From an uncultured Verrucomicrobiota bacterium (lineage in GTDB: Bacteria; Verrucomicrobiota; Verrucomicrobiia; Limisphaerales; JADLHS01), in contig CALAYC010000203.1 in NCBI GenBank assembly GCA_937894935.1, positions 1 through 38,420 on the forward strand: a DNA stretch of 38,420 nt, written 5' to 3'. The translations under genes were made by a program, and so were the position numbers. Position 1 is the stretch's first letter. The number at the start of each line of letters is the position of its first letter. The notes below the pieces were generated by a model, which worked only from the letters and a program-made list of their open reading frames with translations, had not been told where the DNA came from and made no database searches. Positions 23,781-32,635 of the stretch are shown piece by piece.

Positions 23781-26042
23781 ATGAAACTCCCATTCTGCAC
23801 GAATAGTCACATACGGCGGCAACGTTCCCGGCGTGTGTCGTGGGCTATGGCACTCGGTATCGCAGTGGCGAATGTGACAGCCCAGGCTGCCGTTCCGCCT
23901 GATCCGACGGTTGAAATGCGTTTTCCGGAAGGACCTGCAGATGCAGGCGGTTCGGGTGTAATGACAACCAACTCCGGTACGTTGGGAGGATTGGCGATGT
24001 TTGTTCAACCGTTTGATCCGGATTGGGAGACAAATCTTTACCCTGCTTTTTCCACCAATGTGCCCGTGGGAGATTATGTACCGAATGACAACGAGTTTTC
24101 CGTTTATTTCGGTCCCATTGTCGGCAACTCACTTGGTGGCAGCCATGGTCGAGCGATTGATCTGATGCCGGAATTCAGTCCCGGCTTCAACAGCATCGGA
24201 GCTTATCCGCAACTGACCGTCTGCGGCTGGGTGAATGCCAGCGGTGTCAGCACCGGGAACGGCGGAAATCGCATCGCCTTCGCGCTGGAAACTCCCGGTG
24301 GTTTGGGCTTTGATCTCGTTCAACGCGCGAGCGGTCAGCTCTCGCTGATTATCAATCAATACAATGATGGATCGCCGGAGTCTTCTCCTGGAATGGTCAC
24401 CTTTGATCCCGCGCTGGGAACAAACAACTGGGTATTCTTTGCGGTGACTTACGATCCGAGTCTGCCCTCGCAACAGGTGAAATATTATTTCGGTCGTCCG
24501 GACAAGTTGGCAGCACTGGATGTTGCGAGAGATTACACGCCGCCGATTACAGAGATTGAATACACCGGGCAGCTTACTCTGGGTAATTTCGGTTCCGTTG
24601 AAGGTGCGCGCGATGCCGCCTTGGGTGGAAACAGTCGTATTTTCCGCGGTCTGATGGATGAAATAAAAGTTTACACAAACGCTTTGAGTCTCGATGAAAT
24701 TCAACAGGCGCAACTTAATCGCCTGGTCACACCGGTTGTGCCTTCCATTCTTAAACAGCCCGCGAACGCTGTGGCGATCGAAGGACAGAATCCGATGTTT
24801 ACTGTGGAAGCCTCCGGCTCTGGCCTCTTGACGTATCAATGGAAAACCAATGACGTCAATGTGCCGGGTGCTAACGGACCGACGTTCACAGTCGCGAATG
24901 CTACGACCGCGCAAGATGGTACCACCATTCAAGTTGGCATTTCCAATTCCGTGGGCGGTGTTTTGAGCTCGATCGCGACGCTGACCGTTTTGCCGGCCAA
25001 TCCGTTGCTCGTTGCGACGTCATTCTCCGAAGGTGGAAATGCTGCGGCTACCACGAATACCGGTGCCATCGGCGGCTACGGACGTTTTCAACGCAATTCC
25101 GGAATGCCCGGATTCGTTACCACCAATCTACCCAGCGGTCCTTATGCGCCGAGCCCGACGCATAATCGAACCGCTATTCTCTATAGTTTCCCTGACGGAG
25201 GAAATCGTGCGATTGATCTGACCAACAATGTAATCAGCGAGGCCGGAGAATTAGGTAGCCTCGAAGCAGTGACGATTTGTGGTTGGATTAATTCGGCCAA
25301 TCACACGTTCCGAACCACCAGCACGGGGCGTGGCGCGGGTGTGGTCAGTGCGACACGTGGCGGTAACTCCGGCGGCTTTTTGTTGAATTATCGTCCTGAT
25401 GACCTGGGGGCCACCTACGGTCAGAATGGACGACTTCAGTTCCACGTGAACGAATTTGCGCCGGACACAGAAGGCCACATCAGTTCGCCGGGCACAGTCC
25501 CGCTCGATACCAATTTGCCTCCGGCGAATTGGATCTTCTTTGCGGTGACTTATGACGGTAAATCCGATTCCGACAATCTGTCGTTCTACTTCGGAAATGC
25601 CAATACACCGGCGGCGTTGGATGCAACGATGACCTACGCGAAAGGTATCATGCCGGTGACCGGCCAACTGACGATTGGAAATTATCAATCGGCTGCCGGC
25701 AATCCGACCGGTCGCACCACGAGTGGAGCGAATGGTGCGGCGTTCCGTGGTTTGATTGATGAAGTCAAAATTTTCAACAAGGTGCTGACGTTGACGGAAA
25801 TTCGAGAACAGCAGATTACTCCGGCGCAGCCGACCCTGTTGCATCACGTTGACCTGGGCAACAGTCTGGAGTTCTCGTGGGAAGCTCTGACGAGTACGCC
25901 ATTCAAACTTCAGTCACGGACCAGTTTGACGACCGGCAGTTGGACGGATGTTCTCAATCCGGAAACTGTGTCTGGAAACGTTCATAAGGTGACCGTGCCG
26001 AAAGACAAAGAAACAGAGTTTTTCCGGATTCAGCGACAATAA
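23781..26042 (+). CDS. Secreted LamG/Ig-like domain protein with duplicated LamG module
   Basis: A 753-residue exported protein. The signal peptide ends near residue 36 (GIAVANVTAQA). Two concanavalin/LamG-like domains (about 55-315 and 410-680) share paired motifs: NNWVFFAVTYDPS with NWIFFAVTYDGK, GQLTLGNF with GQLTIGNY, and FRGLMDEIKVYTNALSLDEI with FRGLIDEVKIFNKVLTLTEI. Between them lies an Ig-like domain (about 318-405) with ILKQPANAVAIEGQNPMFTVEASG and YQWKTNDVNV. The C-terminal 70 residues form another beta domain ending EFFRIQRQ, a common ending in secreted verrucomicrobial proteins. It probably binds glycans or mediates adhesion; no catalytic residues are seen. A strong terminator follows. 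Confidence 0.8.
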   Translation: MKLPFCTNSHIRRQRSRRVSWAMALGIAVANVTAQAAVPPDPTVEMRFPEGPADAGGSGVMTTNSGTLGGLAMFVQPFDPDWETNLYPAFSTNVPVGDYVPNDNEFSVYFGPIVGNSLGGSHGRAIDLMPEFSPGFNSIGAYPQLTVCGWVNASGVSTGNGGNRIAFALETPGGLGFDLVQRASGQLSLIINQYNDGSPESSPGMVTFDPALGTNNWVFFAVTYDPSLPSQQVKYYFGRPDKLAALDVARDYTPPITEIEYTGQLTLGNFGSVEGARDAALGGNSRIFRGLMDEIKVYTNALSLDEIQQAQLNRLVTPVVPSILKQPANAVAIEGQNPMFTVEASGSGLLTYQWKTNDVNVPGANGPTFTVANATTAQDGTTIQVGISNSVGGVLSSIATLTVLPANPLLVATSFSEGGNAAATTNTGAIGGYGRFQRNSGMPGFVTTNLPSGPYAPSPTHNRTAILYSFPDGGNRAIDLTNNVISEAGELGSLEAVTICGWINSANHTFRTTSTGRGAGVVSATRGGNSGGFLLNYRPDDLGATYGQNGRLQFHVNEFAPDTEGHISSPGTVPLDTNLPPANWIFFAVTYDGKSDSDNLSFYFGNANTPAALDATMTYAKGIMPVTGQLTIGNYQSAAGNPTGRTTSGANGAAFRGLIDEVKIFNKVLTLTEIREQQITPAQPTLLHHVDLGNSLEFSWEALTSTPFKLQSRTSLTTGSWTDVLNPETVSGNVHKVTVPKDKETEFFRIQRQ

Positions 26043-26074
26043 TCCGGAGTGTGGTCCGATTAGGGGGCGTTGAA

Positions 26075-26115
26075 GGCAGGAGCGGTTTTGGGGAAAGCCG
26101 CTCCTGCCATTTTTT
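26075..26115 (+). terminator. Rho-independent terminator after the LamG gene
   Basis: GGCAGGAGCGG at 26075-26085 pairs perfectly with CCGCTCCTGCC at 26098-26108. The stem extends inward by one G-T and three A-T pairs to a GGGG loop, and ATTTTTT follows. This is the clearest terminator in the window, 32 bases after the LamG stop. Confidence 0.9.
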
Positions 26116-26277
26116 CTTAGGCCGGCTTCGACGTTTATTGCTTTGTCACTTCCGCATTCGGTGGCAGTAGCATAAACGCAGGTTTATTTCAAAATACGAA
26201 ATCTTAAAAACGGGATGCGAAATTTAAAAAATCTTCATCGCGCCGAATAATCCCTTCTTGCTATCGTCCGAGCCCCG

Positions 26278-27198
26278 ATGAGGTTGATATCGTGTCGCTT
26301 ATTTTGTCTGTCAGCTACGCTGACATTGGTGCTGATTCTGTTTGGTCGTCCAGCGATGGCTGCGCCGCCATCGGGAGTTAAACATGTCTTTGTCATCAGT
26401 TTCGATCAGGGGAATCCCGATTTGATTCGGCGCATTGCAATGCCGGCGTTCCAGCAAATGGCGGCTGCTGGTGCTCGCTCGTGGGAAGCCTACACCATCG
26501 TGCCGAGTATCACGTTGCCGTCTCACGTCTCCATGTTGACCGGAGTTGGAATTCAAAAGCATCAGGTGACCTGGAATGATTATCAGCCGGACAAGGGATT
26601 TGTGAATGTGCCGACGGTATTCAGTCTTGCGAAAGAGCGAGGATTGAAAACCGCCATGTTCGTTGCCAAAGAAAAGTTCAAGCATTTGAACCTTCCGAAT
26701 ACGGTTGATGTGTTGATTTGGCCGCAGCCGAATGACGATGCCAAATCGGTTGCCAGCGCGTTTGCGGCGGAGTTCGGCAAACTCAAGCCGAACCTTGTGT
26801 TCATTCATTTCCGCGATCCGGATACCGTTGGTCATCGAACCGGTGCTTATTCACCGGAGAAAATTCAGGCGCTCAAAGATTGCGATGAAGCGTTGCAAAC
26901 GATCAAAGATGCGGTCGCGGCGGCGGGGGTGTTGCAGAACAGCGTGTTTATTCTGACTGCCGATCATGGTTCTCACGATTCGAAGAATCGCGAAGGCAAA
27001 ACGGTTGGCAGTCACGGAGATTCCCGACCGGAAGATGTGATGATTCCCTGGGTCGCGTGGGGCAAAGGAGTAAAGAAAGATTTCACCATCACTGCGCCGG
27101 TGGTCCAATATGACACTGCAGCGACTGCGCTTTGGTTGCTCAAAGTGCCGTTGCCCGAGCATTTCTGGGGTCGCCCGGTGACCAGCGCATTTAAGTAA
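26278..27198 (+). CDS. Secreted type I phosphodiesterase / alkaline-phosphatase-superfamily protein
   Basis: A 306-residue exported metalloenzyme with a signal peptide ending AMA near residue 28. The alkaline-phosphatase fold is clear. First metal Asp43 is in VISFDQGNPD. The nucleophile is Thr79 in VPSITLPSHVSMLTG, as in nucleotide pyrophosphatase/phosphodiesterases. The second cluster is FRDPDTVGHRTGAYSP, and the third is LTADHGSHDS, with a late His in VGSHGDSRPED. It would hydrolyse phosphodiester or phosphoester bonds outside the cytoplasm; the substrate is not evident. It stands alone, about 170 bases after a terminator, and ends 45 bases from the convergent LysR gene. Confidence 0.85.
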   Translation: MRLISCRLFCLSATLTLVLILFGRPAMAAPPSGVKHVFVISFDQGNPDLIRRIAMPAFQQMAAAGARSWEAYTIVPSITLPSHVSMLTGVGIQKHQVTWNDYQPDKGFVNVPTVFSLAKERGLKTAMFVAKEKFKHLNLPNTVDVLIWPQPNDDAKSVASAFAAEFGKLKPNLVFIHFRDPDTVGHRTGAYSPEKIQALKDCDEALQTIKDAVAAAGVLQNSVFILTADHGSHDSKNREGKTVGSHGDSRPEDVMIPWVAWGKGVKKDFTITAPVVQYDTAATALWLLKVPLPEHFWGRPVTSAFK

Positions 27199-27243
27199 GT
27201 TAAGTAAGCAGGGCAGTTGGTGCGCCAAGTTTTCACCCGACAA

Positions 27244-28164
27244 TCACGATCGGGGTTCCGAGACGAGGCGGGGGAGGTTGGTGGTGGCAAAATCGACAAA
27301 GGCCCTGACCCGTTCCGGCAGATGACGGCTGGTGGGAAACACAACGTTCACATCCGCCGGCGGCATGTTCCATTCGGGCAACACACGCACCAGCTTCCGG
27401 CTGGTGAGGCTATCACCTAGCAACCATTCCGGCAGCACCGTGAGCGCCGCGCCGGCAATAGTTGCTTCCCGCAAAGCCGTCACGCTATCGAGCAACAGCA
27501 CCGGGGCGAGTTTTACCGTGCTATGTTCCTTGCCGCGCATCAGCGTAATCTGGTCGCGCAGGTAAAAGTGTGGTTGCACCAGGCCCATCCACGGCAGGCG
27601 CTTCAGGTCAGCAGGCGTGCGGATCGGGCCGTGTTCCTTCAACAGGCGAGGGGAAGCGACGAGCAGCCGATTCAACTCCATCGCCCGCCGCGCGGTGACG
27701 GAGATATCCGTGATGCGACCGGCCATCACGCCGCAATCGAAGCCTTCCTCGATGAAATTGCACGGGCGGTTGATGAGATGCAGTTCGGCGGTGATGTGCG
27801 GATGCTTCTGCTGAAACGATGCGAGCAATCGGGAAACGATCCATTGTCCCAGGTCCACCACGGCCACGACCCGCAGATGACCGCGCGGAGTGTTTTTTTC
27901 ATCGTGCAGGCGCTGGCTTGCCTGTTCGGCAAACTCGAGAATCTGTCGCGCGTCCTCGAACAATTGTCGCCCGGCGTCGGTGAGATTCATCGTGCGGGTG
28001 TCGCGCCGCAGCAGGGGAACACCTGTGGCGCGTTCGAGTTGGTGAAGCTGGCGGCTCAATGTCGGCTGGGTGGTGCCGAGCGTGCGCGCCGCCGCCGAAA
28101 TGCTGCCGCATTCGACGATGCGTACGAAAGCGCGCAGTCGTTGTAGGTCCTCCAGGCCATTCAT
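27244..28164 (-). CDS. LysR-family transcriptional regulator
   Basis: A 306-residue DNA-binding regulator. The start at 28164 gives MNGLEDLQRLRAFVRIVE; a longer frame begins inside the divergent RND gene and is rejected. The helix-turn-helix is GSISAAARTLGTTQPTLSRQLHQLERATGVPLLRR (about residues 20-54), followed by the linker helix and a periplasmic-binding-like sensor domain (from about 88, HLRVVAVVDLGQWIVSRLL). It resembles the AaeR/DmlR-like subgroup of LysR proteins. It is divergent from the RND efflux operon with an 83-base gap that contains an inverted repeat, so it probably controls the pump in response to a small effector. Confidence 0.9.
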   Translation of the reverse strand: MNGLEDLQRLRAFVRIVECGSISAAARTLGTTQPTLSRQLHQLERATGVPLLRRDTRTMNLTDAGRQLFEDARQILEFAEQASQRLHDEKNTPRGHLRVVAVVDLGQWIVSRLLASFQQKHPHITAELHLINRPCNFIEEGFDCGVMAGRITDISVTARRAMELNRLLVASPRLLKEHGPIRTPADLKRLPWMGLVQPHFYLRDQITLMRGKEHSTVKLAPVLLLDSVTALREATIAGAALTVLPEWLLGDSLTSRKLVRVLPEWNMPPADVNVVFPTSRHLPERVRAFVDFATTNLPRLVSEPRS

Positions 28165-28200
28165 GCGCGGCAGGTATAAGCGATATTCGCGGACGCGTCT

Positions 28201-28236
28201 ATGCAAAGCCCAAAGTGCCGCTATGATGCTTTGAAT
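28201..28236. promoter_or_regulatory. Candidate LysR binding site between regulator and efflux operon
   Basis: ATGCAAAGC (28201-28209) and GCTTTGAAT (28228-28236) are inverted repeats matching in eight of nine positions, with 18 bases between. The site lies just upstream of the adaptor gene start at 28248. Size and place suit a LysR recall or activation site. Confidence 0.35.
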
Positions 28237-28247
28237 TAAGAGAAGGA

Positions 28248-29447
28248 ATGATGCCTGCAATCCTCATGATGAAAATATATCGAACGGTAGGTTTGACTCT
28301 GCTCCTGGCCGCCGCCCTCGCCGGTTGCGGCAAACCGGTGGCCAAAAATAACGCCGCCACTGCTCCGACCGTCTCGGTCGCGCACCCCATCAAGCGTATG
28401 GTCAAGGAATGGGACGAATTCACCGGTCGGCTCGCCTCGCCCGAAACGGTGGAAGTTCGCGCGCGAGTGTCAGGCTACATCGAACAGGTCCACTTCAAGG
28501 AAGGCCACGATGTGAAACAGGGCGAGCTGCTCTTCACGATTGATCCACGTCCTTATCAAGCGGTCGTGGATCGCGCCAAGGCAGAACTCGCCGCCGCCCG
28601 TGCCCGCGCCGAACTGGCCGCCGGCGAAGCGAAACGGGCCGAGGGGCTCGTCGCGAACAAGGCCATCTCCACCGATACGTTCGAGACGCGTATGAAATCC
28701 GCCACCGAAGCCAACGCCGTCGTGCGCTCGGCGGAAGCAGCATTGACCGCGGCGGAACTCGATCTGGAATTCACCCAGGTCCGCGCGCCGATTTCCGGTC
28801 GCATCAGTAATGCCCGCGTCACCGCTGGCAATCTCGTTACCGGTGGCAACACCGCCGGCGCAACGCTGCTCACCACTATCGTCTCACTCGACCCGATCTA
28901 TTGTTACATTGATGCCGACGAAGCTTCCGTCCTGAAGTACCGCCAGATGCAGCGCGATGGCGTCCGCAGCATTCCGCTGATCGAACCGGTCGCCGCGGAA
29001 ATGGCACTCGGTAACGAAACCGGTTTTCCGCACAAAGGCCAGATTGATTTCGTGGACAATCAGCTTAACGCCGCCAGCGGTACGATTCGCGCCCGGGCCG
29101 TATTTCCGAATCCAGACAAATTGATGTCGCCCGGATTTTTCGCGCGCGTCCGTGTTCCCGGTCCGGGCGAATATCCGGCGGTGCTCGTCCGCGACAGCGC
29201 CATCAGCAGCGATCAGGGGCGTCCGTATGTGTTGCTCGTGGACGACAATAACACCGTGGTTTATCGCGCCGTCAGCACTGGCCCACTTGTGGACGGCTTG
29301 CGGGTCATCCGCGACGGTCTCAAGGAAACCGACCGTGTCATCGTCACGGGTTTGATGAACGCGCGACTGGGTTTAACGGTGCAACCGCAACTCGTTGACA
29401 TGCACACGAACACGGTGGCCATGGTCAGTACTAATTCCGCCCGATGA
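28248..29447 (+). CDS. RND efflux periplasmic adaptor (membrane fusion protein)
   Basis: A 399-residue AcrA/MexA-type adaptor linking pump and outer-membrane channel. A lipobox LAAALAGC gives a lipidated Cys near residue 26. The lipoyl/barrel-sandwich halves are VEVRARVSGYIEQVHFKEGHDVKQGELLFTIDPRPYQ (about 63-101) and LEFTQVRAPISGRISNARVTAGNLV. They are separated by an Ala-rich coiled-coil hairpin (about 105-165). Beta-barrel and membrane-proximal domains follow. The start at 28248 has AGAAGGA directly before it, so ATG 28251 or 28266 may be the one used. The stop overlaps the pump start by four bases, as is usual in these operons. Confidence 0.9.
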   Translation: MMPAILMMKIYRTVGLTLLLAAALAGCGKPVAKNNAATAPTVSVAHPIKRMVKEWDEFTGRLASPETVEVRARVSGYIEQVHFKEGHDVKQGELLFTIDPRPYQAVVDRAKAELAAARARAELAAGEAKRAEGLVANKAISTDTFETRMKSATEANAVVRSAEAALTAAELDLEFTQVRAPISGRISNARVTAGNLVTGGNTAGATLLTTIVSLDPIYCYIDADEASVLKYRQMQRDGVRSIPLIEPVAAEMALGNETGFPHKGQIDFVDNQLNAASGTIRARAVFPNPDKLMSPGFFARVRVPGPGEYPAVLVRDSAISSDQGRPYVLLVDDNNTVVYRAVSTGPLVDGLRVIRDGLKETDRVIVTGLMNARLGLTVQPQLVDMHTNTVAMVSTNSAR

Positions 29448-32400
29448 ACATCCCGCGTTTCTTCGTGGATCGTCCGATCTTCGCGGCGGTCTTGAGCATT
29501 GTCATCACGCTCGTGGGCGGGCTGGCCTATCTCGCCTTGCCCGTCGCGCAATATCCCGACGTCATTCCGCCGACAGTCATCGTCTCTGCGTCGTATCCCG
29601 GCGCGGATGCGCAGACGCTCGCCGAAACCGTCTCCACGCCGCTCGAACAGGAAATCAACGGCGTCGAGGGCATGCTCTACATGTCGTCCTCCAGCACGAG
29701 CGACGGCAAGGTGCAAATCACGATTACGTTCCAGCTCGGCACGGACCTCGACGAAGCACAGGTGCAGGTGCAGAACCGCGTGAACACGGCGTTGCCGCGT
29801 TTGCCGGAAGACGTGCGACGCGTCGGTGTCACAGCGAAGAAACAATCGCCCGACCTGACGCTGGCGGCGCAGTTCTACAGTCCGGATGGCTCGCGTGATG
29901 TTTCGTATCTCGCCAACTTCGTCACGCTTCAGGTTCGCGACCGCATCGCGCGCATTAATGGCGTGGCCGATGCCAATTCGCTCGGCGGTCAGGATTTCAC
30001 GATGCGCATCTGGCTCGACCCGGAAAAACTTTCCGCCCGCAATCTGACGGCTGGAGATGTCACCCGCGCCTTGCGAGAACAGAACTTGCAGATTGCTGCC
30101 GGTTCGCTGGGTCAGCCGCCCGTACCGTCTGGAACAGAATTTCAATACACACTCGTTGCCCAAGGTCGCCTGCTGACTGTGGACCAGTTCGGGGACGTCG
30201 TTGTGAAGACTGGTCCGGATGGCGAAGTGACCCGTGTCCGTGACGTGGCCCGCGTGGAACTCGGCGCGCGCGATTATTCCACGAAAACCTACATGGACGG
30301 TTACAACGCCGTGTCGTTGCGGGTCTTTCAGTTGCCCGGCAGCAACTCGCTGAAAACCGCCGACAAGATTTACGCCGCGCTGGCCGAGATGAAAAAGAGC
30401 TTCCCGCCGGGCGTGGATTACCGCATCAACTACGACCCGACCCAGTTCATCCGTGCGTCGGTCAAAGCGGTGTTGCACACGCTCATCGAGGCCATTCTGC
30501 TCGTCGTCATCGTGGTCGTCGTGTTCCTGCAAACGTGGCGCGCGTCCATCATTCCACTCATTGCCGTGCCGGTGTCACTCATCGGCACGCTGGCGGTGAT
30601 GCAGGTATTCGGTTTCTCACTGAACAACCTTTCGCTGTTCGGCATCGTGCTCGCCATCGGCATCGTGGTGGATGACGCCATCGTGGTCGTGGAAAACGTC
30701 GAACGCTTCATCTCGCTGGGCTACAAACCGCGCGAAGCCACCATCAAAGCGATGGGTGAAGTAACCGGCCCGGTCATCGCAGTTGCACTTGTGCTCTGCG
30801 CGGTGTTCGTGCCGACGGCATTCATCAGCGGTATCTCGGGAAAATTCTACCAGCAGTTCGCGCTGACCATCGCGGTTTCCACGGTGATCTCCGCGTTCAA
30901 CTCGCTCACACTCAGCCCGGCGCTATGCGCGTTGTTGCTGCCTGAACACGGTGCGCCGAAAGACAAACTCACCAGACTTCTCGATGCGGTCTTTGGCTGG
31001 TTCTTCCGTGGCTTCAATAGCGTGTTCCAACGTGCGGGTGACGCCTATGCCAACCTGGTGCGGCGCCTGATTCGTGTCGCGGTGGCGGTGCTGGTGATAT
31101 ACGCCGGCCTGGTCGGACTCGGTCTGTTCACGTTTGCCAAAGTGCCGACGGGTTTCATTCCCGCGCAGGACATGGGCTATCTCATCGTCGTCGTGCAATT
31201 GCCGGACGCCGCATCGTTCGAGCGCACGGATGCGACCGTGCGGCGCGTGGACGAAATCGCGCGCAAGATTCCGGGCGTGGCGCACACGTTTGCCATCTCG
31301 GGTTATTCGTCCGTGTTGCAGGCGAATCAACCGAACGTCGGCGCGGCGTTCCTCGTCCTGGATAAGTTCGAGAACCGCAAAGACCCGAAGCTGCGGGGTG
31401 AGAAATTGCTCGCGACGATTCGCAAGGAATTGTCCGTCGTCCAGGAAGGTCGCGTGTTGGTGCTGCCGCCGCCGCCGTTGCGTGGTTTGGGCAATGCGGG
31501 TGGGTTCAAAATCCAGGTGCAGGACCTGAACAATGCCGGTCTCGTGGCGTTGGAAGGCGCAACGCGACAGTTGATTGATGCGCTGTCGAAAGAGCCGGAG
31601 TTCACCTCGCTGATTTCCGGCTACCGCGCCAACGTGCCGCAGTTTCGTGTGGAGATTGATCGCCAGAAAGCCAAGAGCATGGGGGTGAGCATGGCGGATA
31701 TCGGCGAGACGTTGCAGACGTACCTCGGCTCGGTGTACGTGAATGACTTCAACCTGTTCGGTCGCACATGGCAGGTTTACGCGCAGGCCGAGCCGCAGTT
31801 CCGCATCAACCCCGACAGCGTCGGCCAGCTCAAGACTCGCAACAGCAACGGTGAAATGGTCCCCATCGGTGCGCTGGCGACTGTGAAGAAGATCGGTGGG
31901 GTGGACCGGTTGCAACGCTACAACCTGTTTTATTCTGCCGATATCAGTGGCAGTACCATTCCGGGCGTCAGTTCCGGCCAGATGATTAAGAAGGTCGAAC
32001 GCCTCGCGAAAGAACATCTGCCGGAAGGCTTCGCCATCGAATGGACCGACCTGACGTATCAGCAGATTCTCGCGGGCAACACCATTGTGTTCATCTTCCC
32101 GCTCTGTGTCATCTTCGTGTTCCTCGTGCTCTCAGCCCAATACGAGAGCTGGGGTTTGCCGCTGGCGGTGATTCTCATTGTGCCGATGTGTCTGCTCAGT
32201 GCTATCGGCGGCGTGTGGCTCGTCGGACGCGACAACGACATCTTCACGCAGATCGGTCTTGTGGTGCTCGTCGGTCTCGCAGCGAAGAACGCGATTCTCA
32301 TCGTGGAATTTGCCCGTCAACGTCAAGACGCGGGCTTGAATCGCTTCGATGCGGCTGTGGAGGCGTGTCGCCTGCGGCTGCGGCCCATTTTGATGACGAG

Positions 32401-32635
32401 CTTCGCTTTCATCCTCGGCGTGGTGCCGTTGGTGCTGGCTACCGGAGCGGGCGCGGAAATGCGTCGCGCGCTCGGAACAGCGGTGTTTTACGGCATGTTG
32501 GGCGTGACATTCTTCGGCCTGCTATTCACGCCGGTGTTTTACACCAGTATTCGCGGCTTCACGGAAAAGTACTTCAAACGCAAACCCGTGACCGCACCAA
32601 CCCATTCCCATCCAGTGGACGGAGGTCACCAATGA
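29444..32635 (+). CDS. RND multidrug efflux pump, HAE1 (AcrB/MexB) type
   Basis: A 1063-residue inner-membrane transporter, typical in length for HAE1 pumps. It opens MNIPRFFVDRPIFAAVLSIV (TM1), followed by a large periplasmic porter domain with QYPDVIPPTVIVSASYPGA near 36. TM4 carries the proton-relay pair in GIVVDDAIVVVENVER (Asp410, Asp411, equivalent to the AcrB pair). The second half repeats the fold, with GFIPAQDMGYLIVVVQLPDA near 566 and a TM10-12 block QIGLVVLVGLAAKNAILIVEFAR. Proton-driven export of drugs, dyes or bile-like compounds is the family role. It is coupled by ATGA to the adaptor before and the outer-membrane channel after. Confidence 0.93.
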   Translation: MNIPRFFVDRPIFAAVLSIVITLVGGLAYLALPVAQYPDVIPPTVIVSASYPGADAQTLAETVSTPLEQEINGVEGMLYMSSSSTSDGKVQITITFQLGTDLDEAQVQVQNRVNTALPRLPEDVRRVGVTAKKQSPDLTLAAQFYSPDGSRDVSYLANFVTLQVRDRIARINGVADANSLGGQDFTMRIWLDPEKLSARNLTAGDVTRALREQNLQIAAGSLGQPPVPSGTEFQYTLVAQGRLLTVDQFGDVVVKTGPDGEVTRVRDVARVELGARDYSTKTYMDGYNAVSLRVFQLPGSNSLKTADKIYAALAEMKKSFPPGVDYRINYDPTQFIRASVKAVLHTLIEAILLVVIVVVVFLQTWRASIIPLIAVPVSLIGTLAVMQVFGFSLNNLSLFGIVLAIGIVVDDAIVVVENVERFISLGYKPREATIKAMGEVTGPVIAVALVLCAVFVPTAFISGISGKFYQQFALTIAVSTVISAFNSLTLSPALCALLLPEHGAPKDKLTRLLDAVFGWFFRGFNSVFQRAGDAYANLVRRLIRVAVAVLVIYAGLVGLGLFTFAKVPTGFIPAQDMGYLIVVVQLPDAASFERTDATVRRVDEIARKIPGVAHTFAISGYSSVLQANQPNVGAAFLVLDKFENRKDPKLRGEKLLATIRKELSVVQEGRVLVLPPPPLRGLGNAGGFKIQVQDLNNAGLVALEGATRQLIDALSKEPEFTSLISGYRANVPQFRVEIDRQKAKSMGVSMADIGETLQTYLGSVYVNDFNLFGRTWQVYAQAEPQFRINPDSVGQLKTRNSNGEMVPIGALATVKKIGGVDRLQRYNLFYSADISGSTIPGVSSGQMIKKVERLAKEHLPEGFAIEWTDLTYQQILAGNTIVFIFPLCVIFVFLVLSAQYESWGLPLAVILIVPMCLLSAIGGVWLVGRDNDIFTQIGLVVLVGLAAKNAILIVEFARQRQDAGLNRFDAAVEACRLRLRPILMTSFAFILGVVPLVLATGAGAEMRRALGTAVFYGMLGVTFFGLLFTPVFYTSIRGFTEKYFKRKPVTAPTHSHPVDGGHQ
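32621..32626 (+). promoter_or_regulatory. Shine-Dalgarno deciding the outer-membrane channel start
   Basis: GGAGGT lies five bases before the ATG at 32632 and inside the end of the pump gene. It supports that start over a frame open some 590 bases upstream. Confidence 0.7.

Noticed and set aside
25073..25083. TCGGCGGCTAC, a match to one arm of the palindromic repeat
   Set aside because: It lies in the LamG gene as part of a Gly-Gly-Tyr-Gly coding stretch, without the partner arm or inner repeat, so it is a chance match.
29261..30532. Long open frame of 423 codons on the minus strand
   Set aside because: It is antisense to the RND adaptor end and pump gene. Its product is rich in Arg, His and Asp without family motifs, as expected of a shadow of GC-rich coding sequence.
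30923..32017. Open frame of 364 codons on the minus strand inside the pump gene
   Set aside because: Fully antisense to a highly conserved RND pump, with His/Arg-rich composition and no recognisable domain.
32041..32631. N-terminal extension of the outer-membrane channel frame
   Set aside because: It overlaps the conserved end of the pump gene in another frame. The lipoprotein signal and GGAGGT site fix the start at 32632.
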